A stretch of 64,000 nt of DNA from Chloroflexota bacterium (GTDB lineage: Bacteria; Chloroflexota; Anaerolineae; Anaerolineales; UBA4823). Under the pieces are notes generated by a model. The model did no database searches, was not told the DNA's origin, and saw only the letters and a list, made by a program, of their open reading frames with translations. Position 1 is the first letter of the stretch. Each line of letters begins with the position of its first letter. The stretch is from positions 310,001 through 374,000 of the forward strand of contig JAKOUW010000076.1 in NCBI GenBank assembly GCA_029782365.1, read 5' to 3'. A program made the position numbers and the translations under genes. Of this stretch, positions 1 to 9,925 are shown one piece after another.

Positions 1-570
1 TACGGCGTTTGCACCGATGCGGCTGTCAGCTTCAATGGTTATTGCGCCAAGTACCTTGGCTCCAGCACCAACCACAACACGGTCGCCCAAGGTGGGGTGT
101 CGTTTTCCCTTGTTAAGGCTGGTTCCTCCCAAGGTGACCCCATGATAAAGCGTCACATCCGCGCCGATTTCCGCTGTTTCCCCAATTACCACTCCCATAC
201 CATGATCGATAAAGAAGCGGGGCCCGATCACCGCACCTGGATGAATTTCGATACCTGTGATGCCGCGCAGCAATTGAGAGATCCAACGACCCAAAAATTT
301 TAGTTCGTGTGTCCACAGCCAATGAGTCAAACGATGCCCCCATATGGCATGCAATCCCGGATATAGTAAAGCGATTTCTACCCAACTGCGAGCGGCTGGA
401 TCACGTTCCAGAACTGCATCGATATCCTCTTGTGCTCGCCGTGTCTCATTCCAAATAGATAAGAACGGACGACGTAGCTCTAAGGTAATATATTTGATTA
501 CTTTTTTACCTGGCTTGCCGGTTGGGGCAACTGTATCTGGAATTGGCTTGGTTACTGGTAAATCTGCCAT
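1..570 (-). CDS. cysE: Serine O-acetyltransferase, 3' end outside the window
   Basis: Transfers acetyl from acetyl-CoA to serine, the first step of cysteine synthesis, in the cytoplasm. Reading from the ATG at 570 gives about 190 residues before the window edge. The N-terminal helical part is followed by the left-handed beta-helix of the family: [41 protein letters not shown] and a [10 protein letters not shown] segment, which are the substrate and CoA-binding hallmarks. The ATG is preceded by GGAG at a seven-base distance. Upstream on the same strand lie a good promoter and a roughly 200-base structured leader, so expression is probably controlled after initiation. The gene diverges from the M42 peptidase. 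The C-terminal tail cannot be seen. Confidence 0.93.
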   Translation of the reverse strand, partial: MADLPVTKPIPDTVAPTGKPGKKVIKYITLELRRPFLSIWNETRRAQEDIDAVLERDPAARSWVEIALLYPGLHAIWGHRLTHWLWTHELKFLGRWISQLLRGITGIEIHPGAVIGPRFFIDHGMGVVIGETAEIGADVTLYHGVTLGGTSLNKGKRHPTLGDRVVVGAGAKVLGAITIEADSRIGANAV

Positions 571-770
571 AACGATCTCCTGAAACGAAACGCAGCGCTC
601 TCAGAATGAGGCGCTGCGCAAAACGACAATCTCTAAAATAGACGGACAGGCCTCACATAAATACTTGCATGCGGGAAACTGTCCGCCGACCGAAATCAGG
701 TGTTTATCTCACGTGAGTGGGCGGTGAAGCAGTTCCCGCCCACAACAGGAGCAAAAAGAATGCTTAAACA
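571..770 (-). promoter_or_regulatory. Structured 5' leader of cysE, candidate riboswitch or attenuator
   Basis: The predicted transcript contains three perfect hairpins. The first has arms GTGGGCGG and CCGCCCAC (717-724 and 736-743). The second has CGGACAG and CTGTCCG (643-649 and 679-685). The third is a very stable stem, CGCAGCGC with GCGCTGCG (591-598 and 611-618), extended by CTC/GAG in its loop and ending about ten bases before the Shine-Dalgarno. Part of the first hairpin, GCGGGAACTG, can pair instead with CAGTTTCCCGC in the second, so two mutually exclusive folds exist. I saw no T-box GGTGG signature and no SAM-riboswitch consensus. The ligand, if any, is unknown. Confidence 0.45.
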
Positions 771-777
771 TGAGATT

Positions 778-806
778 ATTTTACGATTTATGACCTTATT
801 CGTCAA
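778..806 (-). promoter_or_regulatory. Promoter of cysE
   Basis: On the minus strand TTGACG (801-806) is separated by exactly 17 bases from TAAAAT (778-783). Transcription should start near 770, which places the whole hairpin-rich leader in the mRNA. Confidence 0.7.
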
Positions 807-879
807 GTGTTGCTTTTGATTTGAACAGAAACTTCACAGAGACGAAAACCCCGTTTGGCGTGATGCGGTTGTGAAGTTC

Positions 880-908
880 TGGACAAGATAGCCTATTTCA
901 GGTATCAT
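880..908 (+). promoter_or_regulatory. Promoter of the M42 peptidase gene
   Basis: TGGACA (880-885), a 17-base spacer and TATCAT (903-908). The expected start near 915 lies downstream of a possible GTG start at 911, which supports the ATG at 944 as the true initiation codon. Confidence 0.6.
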
Positions 909-943
909 TTGTGCGCTTTATTCTCCAACCAGGAAAGGTGTGG

Positions 944-2014
944 ATGGATTCTACATTTAATTTGCTGAAAAACCTGACAGAAGCGAATGGAGTTTCTGGT
1001 TTCGAGGCTCCAATCCGAGCAGTGGTACGCGAGTATTTCAAAGATCTGGGTGAGTTAACCCAGGATAAAATAGGAAGCTTGATCTGCAAAAAAACTGGAT
1101 CTGTTTCTTCGCCGCGTGTCATGTTAGCCGGGCACATGGATGAAATCGGATTCCTGGTCAAACAAATCACGAAAGATGGTTTTATCAAATTTATCCCCTT
1201 AGGCGGATGGTTTGACCAGGTTATGTTAGGCCACCGAGTTGTAATTCAAACCAAAAAAGGGGATGTGGTTGGTGTATTAGGCGCTAAGCCACCGCACCTG
1301 ATCTCTGCAGACGAGCGCAGTAAGATGGTGCCAAAGAAAGATATGTACATTGACATCGGTGCAACAAGCCTGGAGGAAGTAGAAGCAGCAGGTGTCCAGT
1401 TGGGGGATCCGATCGTTCCCCGCGCAGACTTTCTGCCTCTGGCGAATGGAAAAACTTATATGTCAAAGGCGTTTGATGACCGTGTTGGGGTCGCATTAGT
1501 GGTGTCAGCTTTGCAAGAATTGCAAAGATTAGATCACCCAAACACTGTTTTCGGCGCAGCCACAGTTATGGAGGAGGTTGGTTTACGCGGCGCGACAACT
1601 TCTGTGCGTGTGGTTGATCCGGATGTGGCGATTGTTTTGGAATCGGATATCGCAGGAGATGTTCCGGGGATTAAACCGGAAGAATCATCCATTAAACTTG
1701 GCGCTGGGCCGACGATCCTGATTTATGAGGCGCGCACAATACCCAATTCAAAACTGCGCGATATGGCAATTGAGACCGCGAAAGCAGAAGGAATCCGGTA
1801 TCAGATTTCGAATGTAGAGGCAGGCGGCACTGATGCGGGCGCTATTCACCTTCATGGAATTGGCGTGCCATCGATTGTTTTGGGAGTAGCTGCACGGCAT
1901 ATCCATTCGCACAGCTCAATCATCCACCGAGATGATTACGATCAAGCAGTAAAATTATTGGTGGCGTTGGTTCGGAAGTTAGATGCGCCAACTGTGGCTA
2001 GTTTAACCGAATAA
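944..2014 (+). CDS. M42 family metallo-aminopeptidase
   Basis: Probable cytoplasmic di-metal aminopeptidase of the glutamyl-aminopeptidase/FrvX type, which forms large tetrahedral complexes in studied members. Family motifs are in order: AGHMDEIGF (His64, Asp66), KAFDDRVG (Asp178-179), the base-bearing MEEVGLRG (Glu210-211), LESDIAGD and the C-terminal HIHSHSSIIHRDD. The length of 356 residues is normal. I chose the ATG at 944 because AGGAAAGG lies at 931-938; an upstream GTG at 911 has no ribosome site and falls before the predicted transcription start. It precedes atpA by 57 bases on the same strand, but atpA has its own promoter-like element, so a shared function with ATP synthase is not implied. 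The physiological peptide substrate is unknown. Confidence 0.92.
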   Translation: MDSTFNLLKNLTEANGVSGFEAPIRAVVREYFKDLGELTQDKIGSLICKKTGSVSSPRVMLAGHMDEIGFLVKQITKDGFIKFIPLGGWFDQVMLGHRVVIQTKKGDVVGVLGAKPPHLISADERSKMVPKKDMYIDIGATSLEEVEAAGVQLGDPIVPRADFLPLANGKTYMSKAFDDRVGVALVVSALQELQRLDHPNTVFGAATVMEEVGLRGATTSVRVVDPDVAIVLESDIAGDVPGIKPEESSIKLGAGPTILIYEARTIPNSKLRDMAIETAKAEGIRYQISNVEAGGTDAGAIHLHGIGVPSIVLGVAARHIHSHSSIIHRDDYDQAVKLLVALVRKLDAPTVASLTE

Positions 2015-2024
2015 TTTCAGAGTT

Positions 2025-2033
2025 TGATATAAA
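2025..2033 (+). promoter_or_regulatory. Extended -10 promoter of the atp operon
   Basis: TG-A-TATAAA (2025-2033) is an extended -10 element; no convincing -35 box is visible. A start near 2040 leaves a short leader carrying the strong GGAGG site before atpA at 2072. Confidence 0.45.
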
Positions 2034-2071
2034 ATTGGCTAAGTGAAACCTTTCCTTCCTCTGGAGGCAAA

Positions 2072-3733
2072 ATGACGGACCTGATCAAACAAATAACAAG
2101 CGATTTACAGAATCAAATTAACACTTTCCAACCGAAGATGGATTTGGTTGATGTCGGCTCGGTGATTGACGCCGGCGATGGGATTGCACGTGTGAGAGGA
2201 TTAAGCGATGTGAAATCCCAAGAGTTGGTTCAGTTTGAGAATGGTGTGATGGGCATCGCGTTTAACCTTGAAAAAGATAACGTGGGCGTGATCATCATGG
2301 GTGAATACTCCGAAATTGGGGAAGGTATGGCAGTCCGCGGCACCCGGCGGATTGCTTCGGTGCCTGTAGGCGATGGAATGATCGGTCGTGTTGTGAACGC
2401 GCTGGGTGAGCCGCTGGATGGTAAAGGTCCGATCAAAACCAGTGGTTTTCGCCCTATTGAGCGCATTGCTTCTGGCGTTGTGGATCGCAAAGATGTCGAT
2501 ACACCGGTTCAAACGGGCATCAAAGCTATCGATGCTATGATCCCCATCGGCCGCGGTCAGCGTGAGCTGATTATTGGCGACCGGCAAACCGGAAAGACAG
2601 CCATTTGTATCGATACGATTATCAACCAGAAGGGCAAGGGCATGAACTGCATTTATGTAGCAATTGGGCAGAAGAAAGCTGCAATTGCTCGGACAGTGGC
2701 ATTGCTGGAACGATTTGGCGCTATGGAATACACCACCATGGTCGTTGCCTCAGCGGATGACCCGGCAGCACTGCAATATATCGCTCCGTATGCTGGCTGT
2801 GCTATCGGCGAGGAATTTATGGAAACCGGTCGCGATGCCCTGGTCGTTTATGATGATCTTTCCAAACATGCTTGGGCTTACCGCCAAGTCTCATTGTTAC
2901 TGCGCCGTCCACCAGGTCGTGAAGCTTATCCGGGAGATGTGTTTTATTTGCACTCTCGGTTATTGGAGCGGGCAGCCAAATTGGCTGATAAATATGTCAT
3001 TGTCAAGAAGGATTTTAGCGGCAGTCTGGCTGAGGAATCCGATAGTGTAAATAAGACCGTTTATGGTGGTCCGCTCGCCAAGCATGATGCCGAAGTGGCC
3101 CGCAAGGCAATGGAGAACGCTGATAATTTGCAGATCGCCAAATTAAAAAATTCCGGCGGCTCCTTGACAGCTTTACCGATCATTGAGACATTGTTGGGTG
3201 ATGTGTCAGCTTACATTCCCACGAATGTAATTTCGATCACCGATGGCCAGATTTATCTGGAGGGGAATTTGTTTTATGCAGGTATTCGTCCGGCAATCAA
3301 CGTTGGTCTGAGCGTGTCCCGGGTGGGCGGCGATGCCATGACGCGCGCAATGAAACAAGTTGCCGGTCGCTTACGGTTGGATATGGCTTCCTTCAGAGAG
3401 TTGGCTGCCTTTGCACAATTCGGATCGGATCTGGATAAATCTACCCAGGCGCAGCTAAATCGCGGCCGTCATCTGCAGGAAATTTTGAAACAGCCTCAAT
3501 ACGAACCCCTTTCACTAGAAAATGAAGTCATCGAAGTATTTGCAGGTGTTAATGGATATGCAGATAAAGTAGTCCCAGAACGTATGCGAGCATGGGAAAC
3601 TGCTTTATTGCGTTACATGGAAACCTCCCATCCAGAAGTTGGTCGCTCCATTGCCGAAAATAAGCGTATTACCCCTGAAAATGAGCAGGCGTTACGCTCG
3701 GCTTTGGAAGGATTCATGTCGACCTGGCAGTAA
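2072..3733 (+). CDS. atpA: F1 ATP synthase subunit alpha
   Basis: Non-catalytic nucleotide-binding subunit of the F1 head. Residues 26-90 form the N-terminal beta-barrel, followed by the P-loop GDRQTGKT, the VYDDLSKHA segment, and the [10 protein letters not shown] region with the alpha-subunit arginine-containing signature. At 553 residues it is longer than the usual 500-515; the excess lies mainly at the C-terminus, after the helical DELSEB-equivalent region. The start has an ideal CTGGAGG site. The gene is the first of atpA-G-D-C. Normally atpH (delta) and the F0 genes precede it; here the preceding gene is a peptidase, so delta and F0 must be encoded elsewhere or be absent. Confidence 0.97.
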   Translation: MTDLIKQITSDLQNQINTFQPKMDLVDVGSVIDAGDGIARVRGLSDVKSQELVQFENGVMGIAFNLEKDNVGVIIMGEYSEIGEGMAVRGTRRIASVPVGDGMIGRVVNALGEPLDGKGPIKTSGFRPIERIASGVVDRKDVDTPVQTGIKAIDAMIPIGRGQRELIIGDRQTGKTAICIDTIINQKGKGMNCIYVAIGQKKAAIARTVALLERFGAMEYTTMVVASADDPAALQYIAPYAGCAIGEEFMETGRDALVVYDDLSKHAWAYRQVSLLLRRPPGREAYPGDVFYLHSRLLERAAKLADKYVIVKKDFSGSLAEESDSVNKTVYGGPLAKHDAEVARKAMENADNLQIAKLKNSGGSLTALPIIETLLGDVSAYIPTNVISITDGQIYLEGNLFYAGIRPAINVGLSVSRVGGDAMTRAMKQVAGRLRLDMASFRELAAFAQFGSDLDKSTQAQLNRGRHLQEILKQPQYEPLSLENEVIEVFAGVNGYADKVVPERMRAWETALLRYMETSHPEVGRSIAENKRITPENEQALRSALEGFMSTWQ

Positions 3734-3736
3734 AAA

Positions 3737-4633
3737 ATGTCAAACGCAAGAGAATTTCGCCTGCGAATACGCAGCATAAAAAATATTGCACAAGTAACGC
3801 GCGCTCTGCAGGCTGTCAGCGCTTCAAAAGTGCGCAAAGCTATGCAAGCAATGTTAAACACCAGGCCGTATGCTACCAAGGCATGGCAAGTATTAACTCA
3901 TATTGCACTTCAGCCGGGCCGGGCAAATTTGCACCCCCTTCTTACCCCACGAGACGAAGACAAGGCGGAATTGGTGGTACTGGTCACAGGCGATCGAGGA
4001 TTGGCAGGGGCTTACAATTCGAATATTGTTCGATATGTTCTGACCACATTTGATAAACGAAATGTGCCTGTCAAATACATAACGATTGGTAAAAAAGGAC
4101 GCGATATGATGATCCGCCGGCATAAAAATGTTCTGGCGGAATTCAGCAACTTGCCAGCGGCGCCCTCATTTACGGATGTATCGGCGATTGGCAGGCTGGC
4201 GGTTGAAGAATTTTTAGAGGGTAATGTGGATCGGGTTTACCTGGTGTACACCGATTTTGTCAACATGGCACGCCAGGTGCCTACGATGAAACAACTGCTG
4301 CCGTTGGAAGTGACCAGCGGCGGAGGTCGGGTTCAGGATTTTGAATTAATCAAAAATGGCCCTCAGGCAGCGTATACATATGAGCCTGGAGAGGCAGAAA
4401 TCCTTGACCAGATCGTTCCACGGTTCACAGCGTTGCAAGTTTACCAGGCAGTACTCGAATCCCTGGCCAGTGAACATGCCGCGCGCATGGTCGCCATGAA
4501 AAACGCGACCGACAGTGCAACGGAGCTGGCTTCTGCGTTGCAGTTGGAGTATAACAAAGCCCGCCAGCAGACCATTACTAGTGAAATGTTGGATATCGTG
4601 GGCGGCGCCGAGTCGTTGGTTAAGTCTGGCTAA
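3737..4633 (+). CDS. atpG: F1 ATP synthase subunit gamma
   Basis: Central rotating shaft of F1, coupling proton flow through F0 to catalysis in the alpha/beta ring. The protein has the two typical terminal helices: an N-terminal one starting SNAREFRLRIRSIKNIAQVT and a C-terminal one containing ASEHAARMVAMKNATDSA. A Rossmann-like middle includes VVLVTGDRGLAGAYNSN. The length of 298 residues is ordinary. Only three bases separate it from the atpA stop, which indicates translational coupling. Confidence 0.96.
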   Translation: MSNAREFRLRIRSIKNIAQVTRALQAVSASKVRKAMQAMLNTRPYATKAWQVLTHIALQPGRANLHPLLTPRDEDKAELVVLVTGDRGLAGAYNSNIVRYVLTTFDKRNVPVKYITIGKKGRDMMIRRHKNVLAEFSNLPAAPSFTDVSAIGRLAVEEFLEGNVDRVYLVYTDFVNMARQVPTMKQLLPLEVTSGGGRVQDFELIKNGPQAAYTYEPGEAEILDQIVPRFTALQVYQAVLESLASEHAARMVAMKNATDSATELASALQLEYNKARQQTITSEMLDIVGGAESLVKSG

Positions 4634-4669
4634 TATTTAAACAGATTGCAAGGATTTCAGGAGGCTTAG

Positions 4670-6070
<1,401 letters not shown>

Positions 6071-6078
6071 CCATTTTG

Positions 6079-6103
6079 TGGGCTGAACGAGTTAAACAGC
6101 CCA
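6079..6103 (+). other. Hairpin between atpD and atpC
   Basis: A perfect seven-base stem, TGGGCTG (6079-6085) with CAGCCCA (6097-6103), sits in the 55-base gap and has no following T run. It could modulate mRNA stability or the beta:epsilon ratio (three to one in the complex); this is inference. Confidence 0.4.
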
Positions 6104-6125
6104 TAAACAGATAAGAAGGTGAATT

Positions 6126-6572
6126 GTGCCTATTCGCTGTGAAATTGTTTCACAAGACCGCCTGGTTTTTGAAGGCGATGCGGATATTGTATTGGTGCCC
6201 GGTGATAGTGGAATGATGGGAATTTTGCCCAATCATTCTCCACTTTTGTCAACTTTAAAAATGGGCGTTTTGACCGTCAGGAATAAGGATCAGGAAATAA
6301 ATTTTACAATTTCTGGCGGCGTTGTTGAAGTGCAACCGACGATTATTACTGTGATGGCTGACGCTGCTGAGAACGTGGAAGAGATTGACCTGGCGCGTGC
6401 ACAAGATGCGAAACATCGGGCGGAAGAATTGCTCAGTAAGACACCACAAATGGAAGTGGATGCCTACCTGGCTCTTGAAGCGGCGATAAAACGCTCGAAT
6501 CTACGCATCGAAGCTGCCAAACGGTACCGCAGTTCTCGCTCGCCTTTTGATACACGCGAAGAAAATAGATAA
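6126..6572 (+). CDS. atpC: F1 ATP synthase subunit epsilon
   Basis: Small regulatory subunit that binds gamma and can inhibit ATP hydrolysis. The N-terminal beta-sandwich is recognisable: IRCEIVSQDRLVFEGDAD, the VLVPGDSGMMGILPNHSPLL signature and FTISGGVVEV. It is followed by a two-helix C-terminal domain containing EEIDLARAQDAKHRAEELL. The start is GTG, preceded by GAAGGTG. At 148 residues it is slightly long because of a basic C-terminal tail. It ends two bases before the next gene. Confidence 0.94.
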   Translation: MPIRCEIVSQDRLVFEGDADIVLVPGDSGMMGILPNHSPLLSTLKMGVLTVRNKDQEINFTISGGVVEVQPTIITVMADAAENVEEIDLARAQDAKHRAEELLSKTPQMEVDAYLALEAAIKRSNLRIEAAKRYRSSRSPFDTREENR

Positions 6573-6574
6573 GC

Positions 6575-7582
6575 ATGGCTTTATTTTCGAAAGACCTGGG
6601 CATCGACCTGGGAACAAACTTTCTGCGGGTGGTTTCCGGAGGCCAGCTCATCCTTGAACAGCCTACTGTTGCCGCGATTGTCGTCGCGGAGGATCTGATG
6701 GTTGAATGGGGAAAAGCCGCACAAGATATGATGGGCCGGGTGCCTGATTCAATCCAGGTCACCCGGCCGCTGATTAATGGAGTGATTGCGGATTTTGCTG
6801 TGGCAAATAATATCTTGACGGATGTTTTGAAGAAAATGGGTGGTTTACTGCCATTGTTCCGGCCCAGGGTCATGATCACCGTACCTGATGGTGTAACCAG
6901 TGTCGAAAGGCGAGCTGTGCACGAAGCAATTTTGCAGGCTGGCAGCCGAGAAGCATATTTGATCCAACAGCCCCTGGCTGCTGCGCTGGGCGTGGATTTG
7001 CCGATCAGTAATCCCTCCGGTAGTATGATTATTTGCATGGGAGCAGGAACGACCCAGGCATCTGTGTTAGCCATGAATTCGATTGTGGCAGGTGAGACAT
7101 TGCGGGCAGGCGGCATTCACCTGGACGACGCTATCGCTTCTTATGTAAGAAAAAAATATGGCTTAATTATCGGACAATTTACGGCCGAACAAATAAAAAT
7201 AAAAATCGGCGCAGCGATTCCAGTCCAAGAAGAAGCCACGATTGAAGTACAAGGCCAGGATCAGGTGACCGGCTTACCCCGCCCGGTTACTTTGACTACC
7301 GGTGAAATCGTGGATGCGCTCGAGGATCCGCTGGGAGCTGTCGTTGAAACGGCCCGCCGAACTCTTGAAAAGACACCTCCCGAGCTTGTTTCAGATATTA
7401 TCGACCGCGGAGTGGCCTTGTGCGGGGGTGGCGCATTATTGCGAGGGATTGATAAACTGCTGACGAAGGAGTTGGGCGTTCCAGCATACCTGGTGGACAA
7501 TCCAACGACATGTACGGCAGAAGGCGCAGCGCGCGGGTTGGATATGTATAACCTTATCCGGCGAAGTCTTCCCCATATTTAG
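6575..7582 (+). CDS. Divergent MreB-like actin with altered active site
   Basis: A member of the MreB/actin fold family: DLGTNFLRVVS (phosphate-1 loop), RPLINGVIADF, VPDGVTSVERRAVHEA and CGGGALLRGID (adenosine loop) all match MreB. The nucleotide-hydrolysis centre is changed. The phosphate-2 loop, normally DIGGGTTE, reads CMGAGTTQ (residues 154-161), so the aspartate is lost. The usual EEP before the helix AAAIG is QQP (131-133), removing the catalytic glutamate position. It may therefore bind ATP without turning it over, as a regulatory or scaffolding paralogue of a true MreB. It is the last gene of the atp operon, an unusual place; mreC and mreD are not adjacent. Polymer formation cannot be judged from sequence. 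Confidence 0.85.
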   Translation: MALFSKDLGIDLGTNFLRVVSGGQLILEQPTVAAIVVAEDLMVEWGKAAQDMMGRVPDSIQVTRPLINGVIADFAVANNILTDVLKKMGGLLPLFRPRVMITVPDGVTSVERRAVHEAILQAGSREAYLIQQPLAAALGVDLPISNPSGSMIICMGAGTTQASVLAMNSIVAGETLRAGGIHLDDAIASYVRKKYGLIIGQFTAEQIKIKIGAAIPVQEEATIEVQGQDQVTGLPRPVTLTTGEIVDALEDPLGAVVETARRTLEKTPPELVSDIIDRGVALCGGGALLRGIDKLLTKELGVPAYLVDNPTTCTAEGAARGLDMYNLIRRSLPHI

Positions 7583-7583
7583 A

Positions 7584-7608
7584 AAAACGGGCTAATTGCC
7601 CGTTTTTT
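7584..7608. terminator. Bidirectional intrinsic terminator
   Basis: ACGGGC (7587-7592), a five-base loop and GCCCGT (7598-7603) are flanked by A5 on the left and T6 on the right. The structure therefore works in both directions, ending the atp operon on the plus strand and rex on the minus strand. Confidence 0.9.
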
Positions 7609-8218
7609 ATTTCAAATAATATGCCATGCGCTGCAAATGGATCGAAGGGTCGATGTGTTGGACATGGACGGAAGGCGGAACGATGATATTGACCGGTGCG
7701 TAATTGAGTATGGATTGAACGCCGGCTTTCACAAGCTCATCGGTGACTTGCTGTGCTACGGTCCCCGGGACAGCCAGCATCGCAATTTTGATATTCGCCT
7801 CTTGGATCATTGCGTTTAAATTTGCAATATCTTGCACAACGAACTCGCCTATCGGCTGACCAATTTTCTGAAGATCGCTGTCGAACACCATTGCCACGCG
7901 AAAACCTCGGTTCGCAAATCCCTGATATCGAGCAAGAGCATGGCCCACATCCCCTGCGCCGACAACAGCCACATCCCAAACACGATCCACCTTAAGAATC
8001 GCGCGCAACTGTTTAATCAAGAATTCAATTTGATAACCAGTTCCTTGTTTACCAAATTCTCCAAATTGGGATAAATCCTTACGAATTTGAGCCGCTGAAA
8101 TTCCTAATCGCTCTCCGAGTTCTTTTGATGATGTCACAACTTGGCCTTTTTGACTCATTTGTTGTAACGCACGAAGGTAATGAGGCAGTCTGCCAACAAC
8201 TATATCTGGAATCTGCAT
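7607..8218 (-). CDS. rex: Redox-sensing transcriptional repressor Rex
   Basis: Cytoplasmic regulator that leaves its operators when the NADH/NAD+ ratio rises. The N-terminal winged helix (residues 1-80) contains RLPHYLRAL and the recognition region SAAQIRKDLSQFGEFGKQGTGY. The Rossmann domain has VVGAGDVGHAL, MVFDSD and a C-terminal domain-swap helix, SIHLQRMAYYLK. The length of 203 residues is standard. An AGGAGAGAGG stretch precedes the ATG by roughly 15 bases. It lies downstream of, and on the same strand as, the multihaem cytochrome operon, which makes redox control of that operon an attractive but unproven idea. Two dyads lie directly upstream. Confidence 0.95.
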   Translation of the reverse strand: MQIPDIVVGRLPHYLRALQQMSQKGQVVTSSKELGERLGISAAQIRKDLSQFGEFGKQGTGYQIEFLIKQLRAILKVDRVWDVAVVGAGDVGHALARYQGFANRGFRVAMVFDSDLQKIGQPIGEFVVQDIANLNAMIQEANIKIAMLAVPGTVAQQVTDELVKAGVQSILNYAPVNIIVPPSVHVQHIDPSIHLQRMAYYLK

Positions 8219-8265
8219 CTGGTTATCCGTACCTCTCTCCTGGAGAATGATCAGGCCTGGCTGAA

Positions 8266-8291
8266 TTGTGGGTACTTAGAATTTACCACAA
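8266..8291. promoter_or_regulatory. Imperfect dyad upstream of rex
   Basis: TTGTGG at 8266-8271 and TACCACAA at 8284-8291 form an inverted repeat with TTGTG/CACAA ends like those of Rex operators. Its 26-base span is longer than the usual 18-20, so assignment as an autoregulatory site is tentative. Confidence 0.3.
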
Positions 8292-8307
8292 GTTGTTTGA
8301 ATCGTGT

Positions 8308-8330
8308 AGTACTTTGTTATAAAAAGTACT
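8308..8330. promoter_or_regulatory. Perfect 8+7+8 palindrome between the cytochrome operon and rex
   Basis: AGTACTTT (8308-8315) and AAAGTACT (8323-8330) are exact inverted copies around GTTATAA. It may be an operator or an RNA hairpin at the end of the cytochrome transcript; there is no T run suited to a minus-strand terminator. The minus strand inside it reads TATAAC, which could be a -10 box for rex. Confidence 0.4.
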
Positions 8331-8357
8331 ATGCCGACCGCTGGTTCTGTTCATAAC

Positions 8358-9794
8358 CTAATCATGTCCACCTCCGCCGCCTTCTTCTTTTTGGCCACTT
8401 GCATGGCATTGAATGCAATTCGAAATATTTCGAATGCCTTCTTCTGCGTGTTTCGATGTCATTCGATTCTGGTCATGGCAGGTGAAGCAGGTATATTCAT
8501 TCAATGTGTTCGTATGGCAATCTTTGCAGGATTTGACATCCGGATGGTTCAACGGGAACGTATGGTTTTGATTAAATATGGCTGGGGACCATCCGTTAGT
8601 ACTATGGCACGTTTCGCATGGATTGGGGAAAAGGCCCAGGTGAAATTGAGGTTCTTGATGACAAGCACTGCAAATTGTCGAGGTGCCTTTAAATTGACCA
8701 TTGATGTGGCATTTTGCACAGGCAACATTCTTATGTAATCCTGTCAGGGGAAAGCTAGACTTTGAATGATCAAACTTCACTGTTTTCCAATCCGTGGGAG
8801 TGTGGCAGCCTGCACAATCCTGACCGAATTGTCCATTATGTGTGTCATCCGTCTTATGGCAACTGAAGCAATCGGTTGGTGTATCCTTGAATTGGTTCTT
8901 GATATGGCATTGTTCGCATTTGACTTCGAAATGTTTTCCAACCAGAGGAAAATTTGTTTTGGAATGATCGATCGTTGCAGGTTTCCAACCTGTTGTAGTA
9001 TGGCAGGAGGAGCAATCTTTACCGAACTGACCTGCATGGGCATCGGCAGATGCATGGCAAGAGAAGCAGTCTTGAGGTGCATTCTTAAAGTCTGCGGTTC
9101 TGAGTACAGATGTATGACATCTAACGCATTCGATTTGGCTATGTTTCCCAGTTAGTTGAAAATTGACCGCTTGGTGGTTGAAATTCTTCCCAAAACGATC
9201 AACGCCATCGTGGCAATCCAGACATTTCTTTCCGTAACTTGCGATATGCTGGTTTACAAATTGGACATCGCTTGCCTGGTGGCACGTAATGCAGCGCTCT
9301 AAATCCATCACCTGAATGAGATCGCCATGACAATCTTTGCAAGAAAAAGGCTCGCCATTCACCAATTTTTGGTGACCATCAAGGGAATAACCCAGGGAAG
9401 CATGGGGAAAATTCGATATGTCAAAAACGACGAGCGATGCAGTGGCGCCATTATGCTCCGTGTGGCACCCAATGCAACCAGATAATTTCCCTTGCTGTTT
9501 CATGATGGAGTGGAAGCTGCTGACTTGGATAAGATCAGTATGACAGGCCAGGCAGCGGTCGCTCATTTGATCTTGATCCCAAATCGCAGCGTGGCAGGCT
9601 GCGCAATTTCCTGCTGTAGCCGCATGCGAAATTGCTCCTCCCAGAACCAGACCCGTTTGCACATCATTGAGTGGTCCTGGAGAAAATAATTGCCCACCGA
9701 AAAATAATATAGACCCTGCGACAAAAATGAGAATGAATAGCCCGCCGAGAAATGCAGAAATTGAAAAACAACCTAACTGAGGTCTATCTTGCAT
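8358..9794 (-). CDS. 18-haem cytochrome c, membrane anchored (third cytochrome of the operon)
   Basis: Multihaem c-type cytochrome, 478 residues, with 18 CXXCH motifs spread from about residue 65 to the end and many additional histidines able to act as distal ligands. The N-terminus has one membrane helix ending in FFGGQLFSPGPL and no clear cleavage site, so the protein is probably anchored and faces outward. The C-terminal module (HTFPLNH, YTCFTCHDQ, CIQCHASG) is shared with both other cytochromes of the operon. I chose the ATG at 9794, with GGGAG seven bases before it; a TTG at 9854 coincides with the predicted transcription start. A promoter directly upstream allows separate expression. 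It ends in a glycine-rich, acidic/histidine tail. Expected role: electron transfer outside the membrane; redox partners unknown. Confidence 0.88.
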   Translation of the reverse strand: MQDRPQLGCFSISAFLGGLFILIFVAGSILFFGGQLFSPGPLNDVQTGLVLGGAISHAATAGNCAACHAAIWDQDQMSDRCLACHTDLIQVSSFHSIMKQQGKLSGCIGCHTEHNGATASLVVFDISNFPHASLGYSLDGHQKLVNGEPFSCKDCHGDLIQVMDLERCITCHQASDVQFVNQHIASYGKKCLDCHDGVDRFGKNFNHQAVNFQLTGKHSQIECVRCHTSVLRTADFKNAPQDCFSCHASADAHAGQFGKDCSSCHTTTGWKPATIDHSKTNFPLVGKHFEVKCEQCHIKNQFKDTPTDCFSCHKTDDTHNGQFGQDCAGCHTPTDWKTVKFDHSKSSFPLTGLHKNVACAKCHINGQFKGTSTICSACHQEPQFHLGLFPNPCETCHSTNGWSPAIFNQNHTFPLNHPDVKSCKDCHTNTLNEYTCFTCHDQNRMTSKHAEEGIRNISNCIQCHASGQKEEGGGGGHD

Positions 9795-9859
9795 GGCAAA
9801 CTCCCACCCAGAGAAGAATAAATCAAAGGATTGGAAAATCCTCTGCCCGCCCAAATTCG

Positions 9860-9889
9860 ATTATAAGGAGAGGTTTATGTGAAATTCAA
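9860..9889 (-). promoter_or_regulatory. Internal promoter before the third cytochrome gene
   Basis: On the minus strand TTGAAT (9884-9889), 18 bases, then TATAAT (9860-9865). It lies in the 131-base gap, the only large gap of the cytochrome operon. Confidence 0.6.
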
Positions 9890-9925
9890 ATATTCTTAAA
9901 TCCTAGAAAGCAGTCGCCTAACAAA

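Noticed and set aside
113..385. 90-residue open frame on the minus strand inside cysE
   Set aside because: Wrong frame; the cysE frame across the same bases shows the hexapeptide repeats and active-site motifs.
571..770. T-box or SAM riboswitch as identity of the cysE leader
   Set aside because: Conserved sequence blocks of these classes are not present; only unassigned alternative pairing is visible.
8266..8291. Firm assignment as a Rex operator
   Set aside because: Half-site ends are similar but the centre is 6-8 bases too long; kept only as a low-confidence site.
9794..9854. Upstream TTG start for the third cytochrome
   Set aside because: It coincides with the predicted transcription start from TATAAT at 9860-9865 and lacks a ribosome site; the ATG at 9794 has one and gives a normal membrane anchor.
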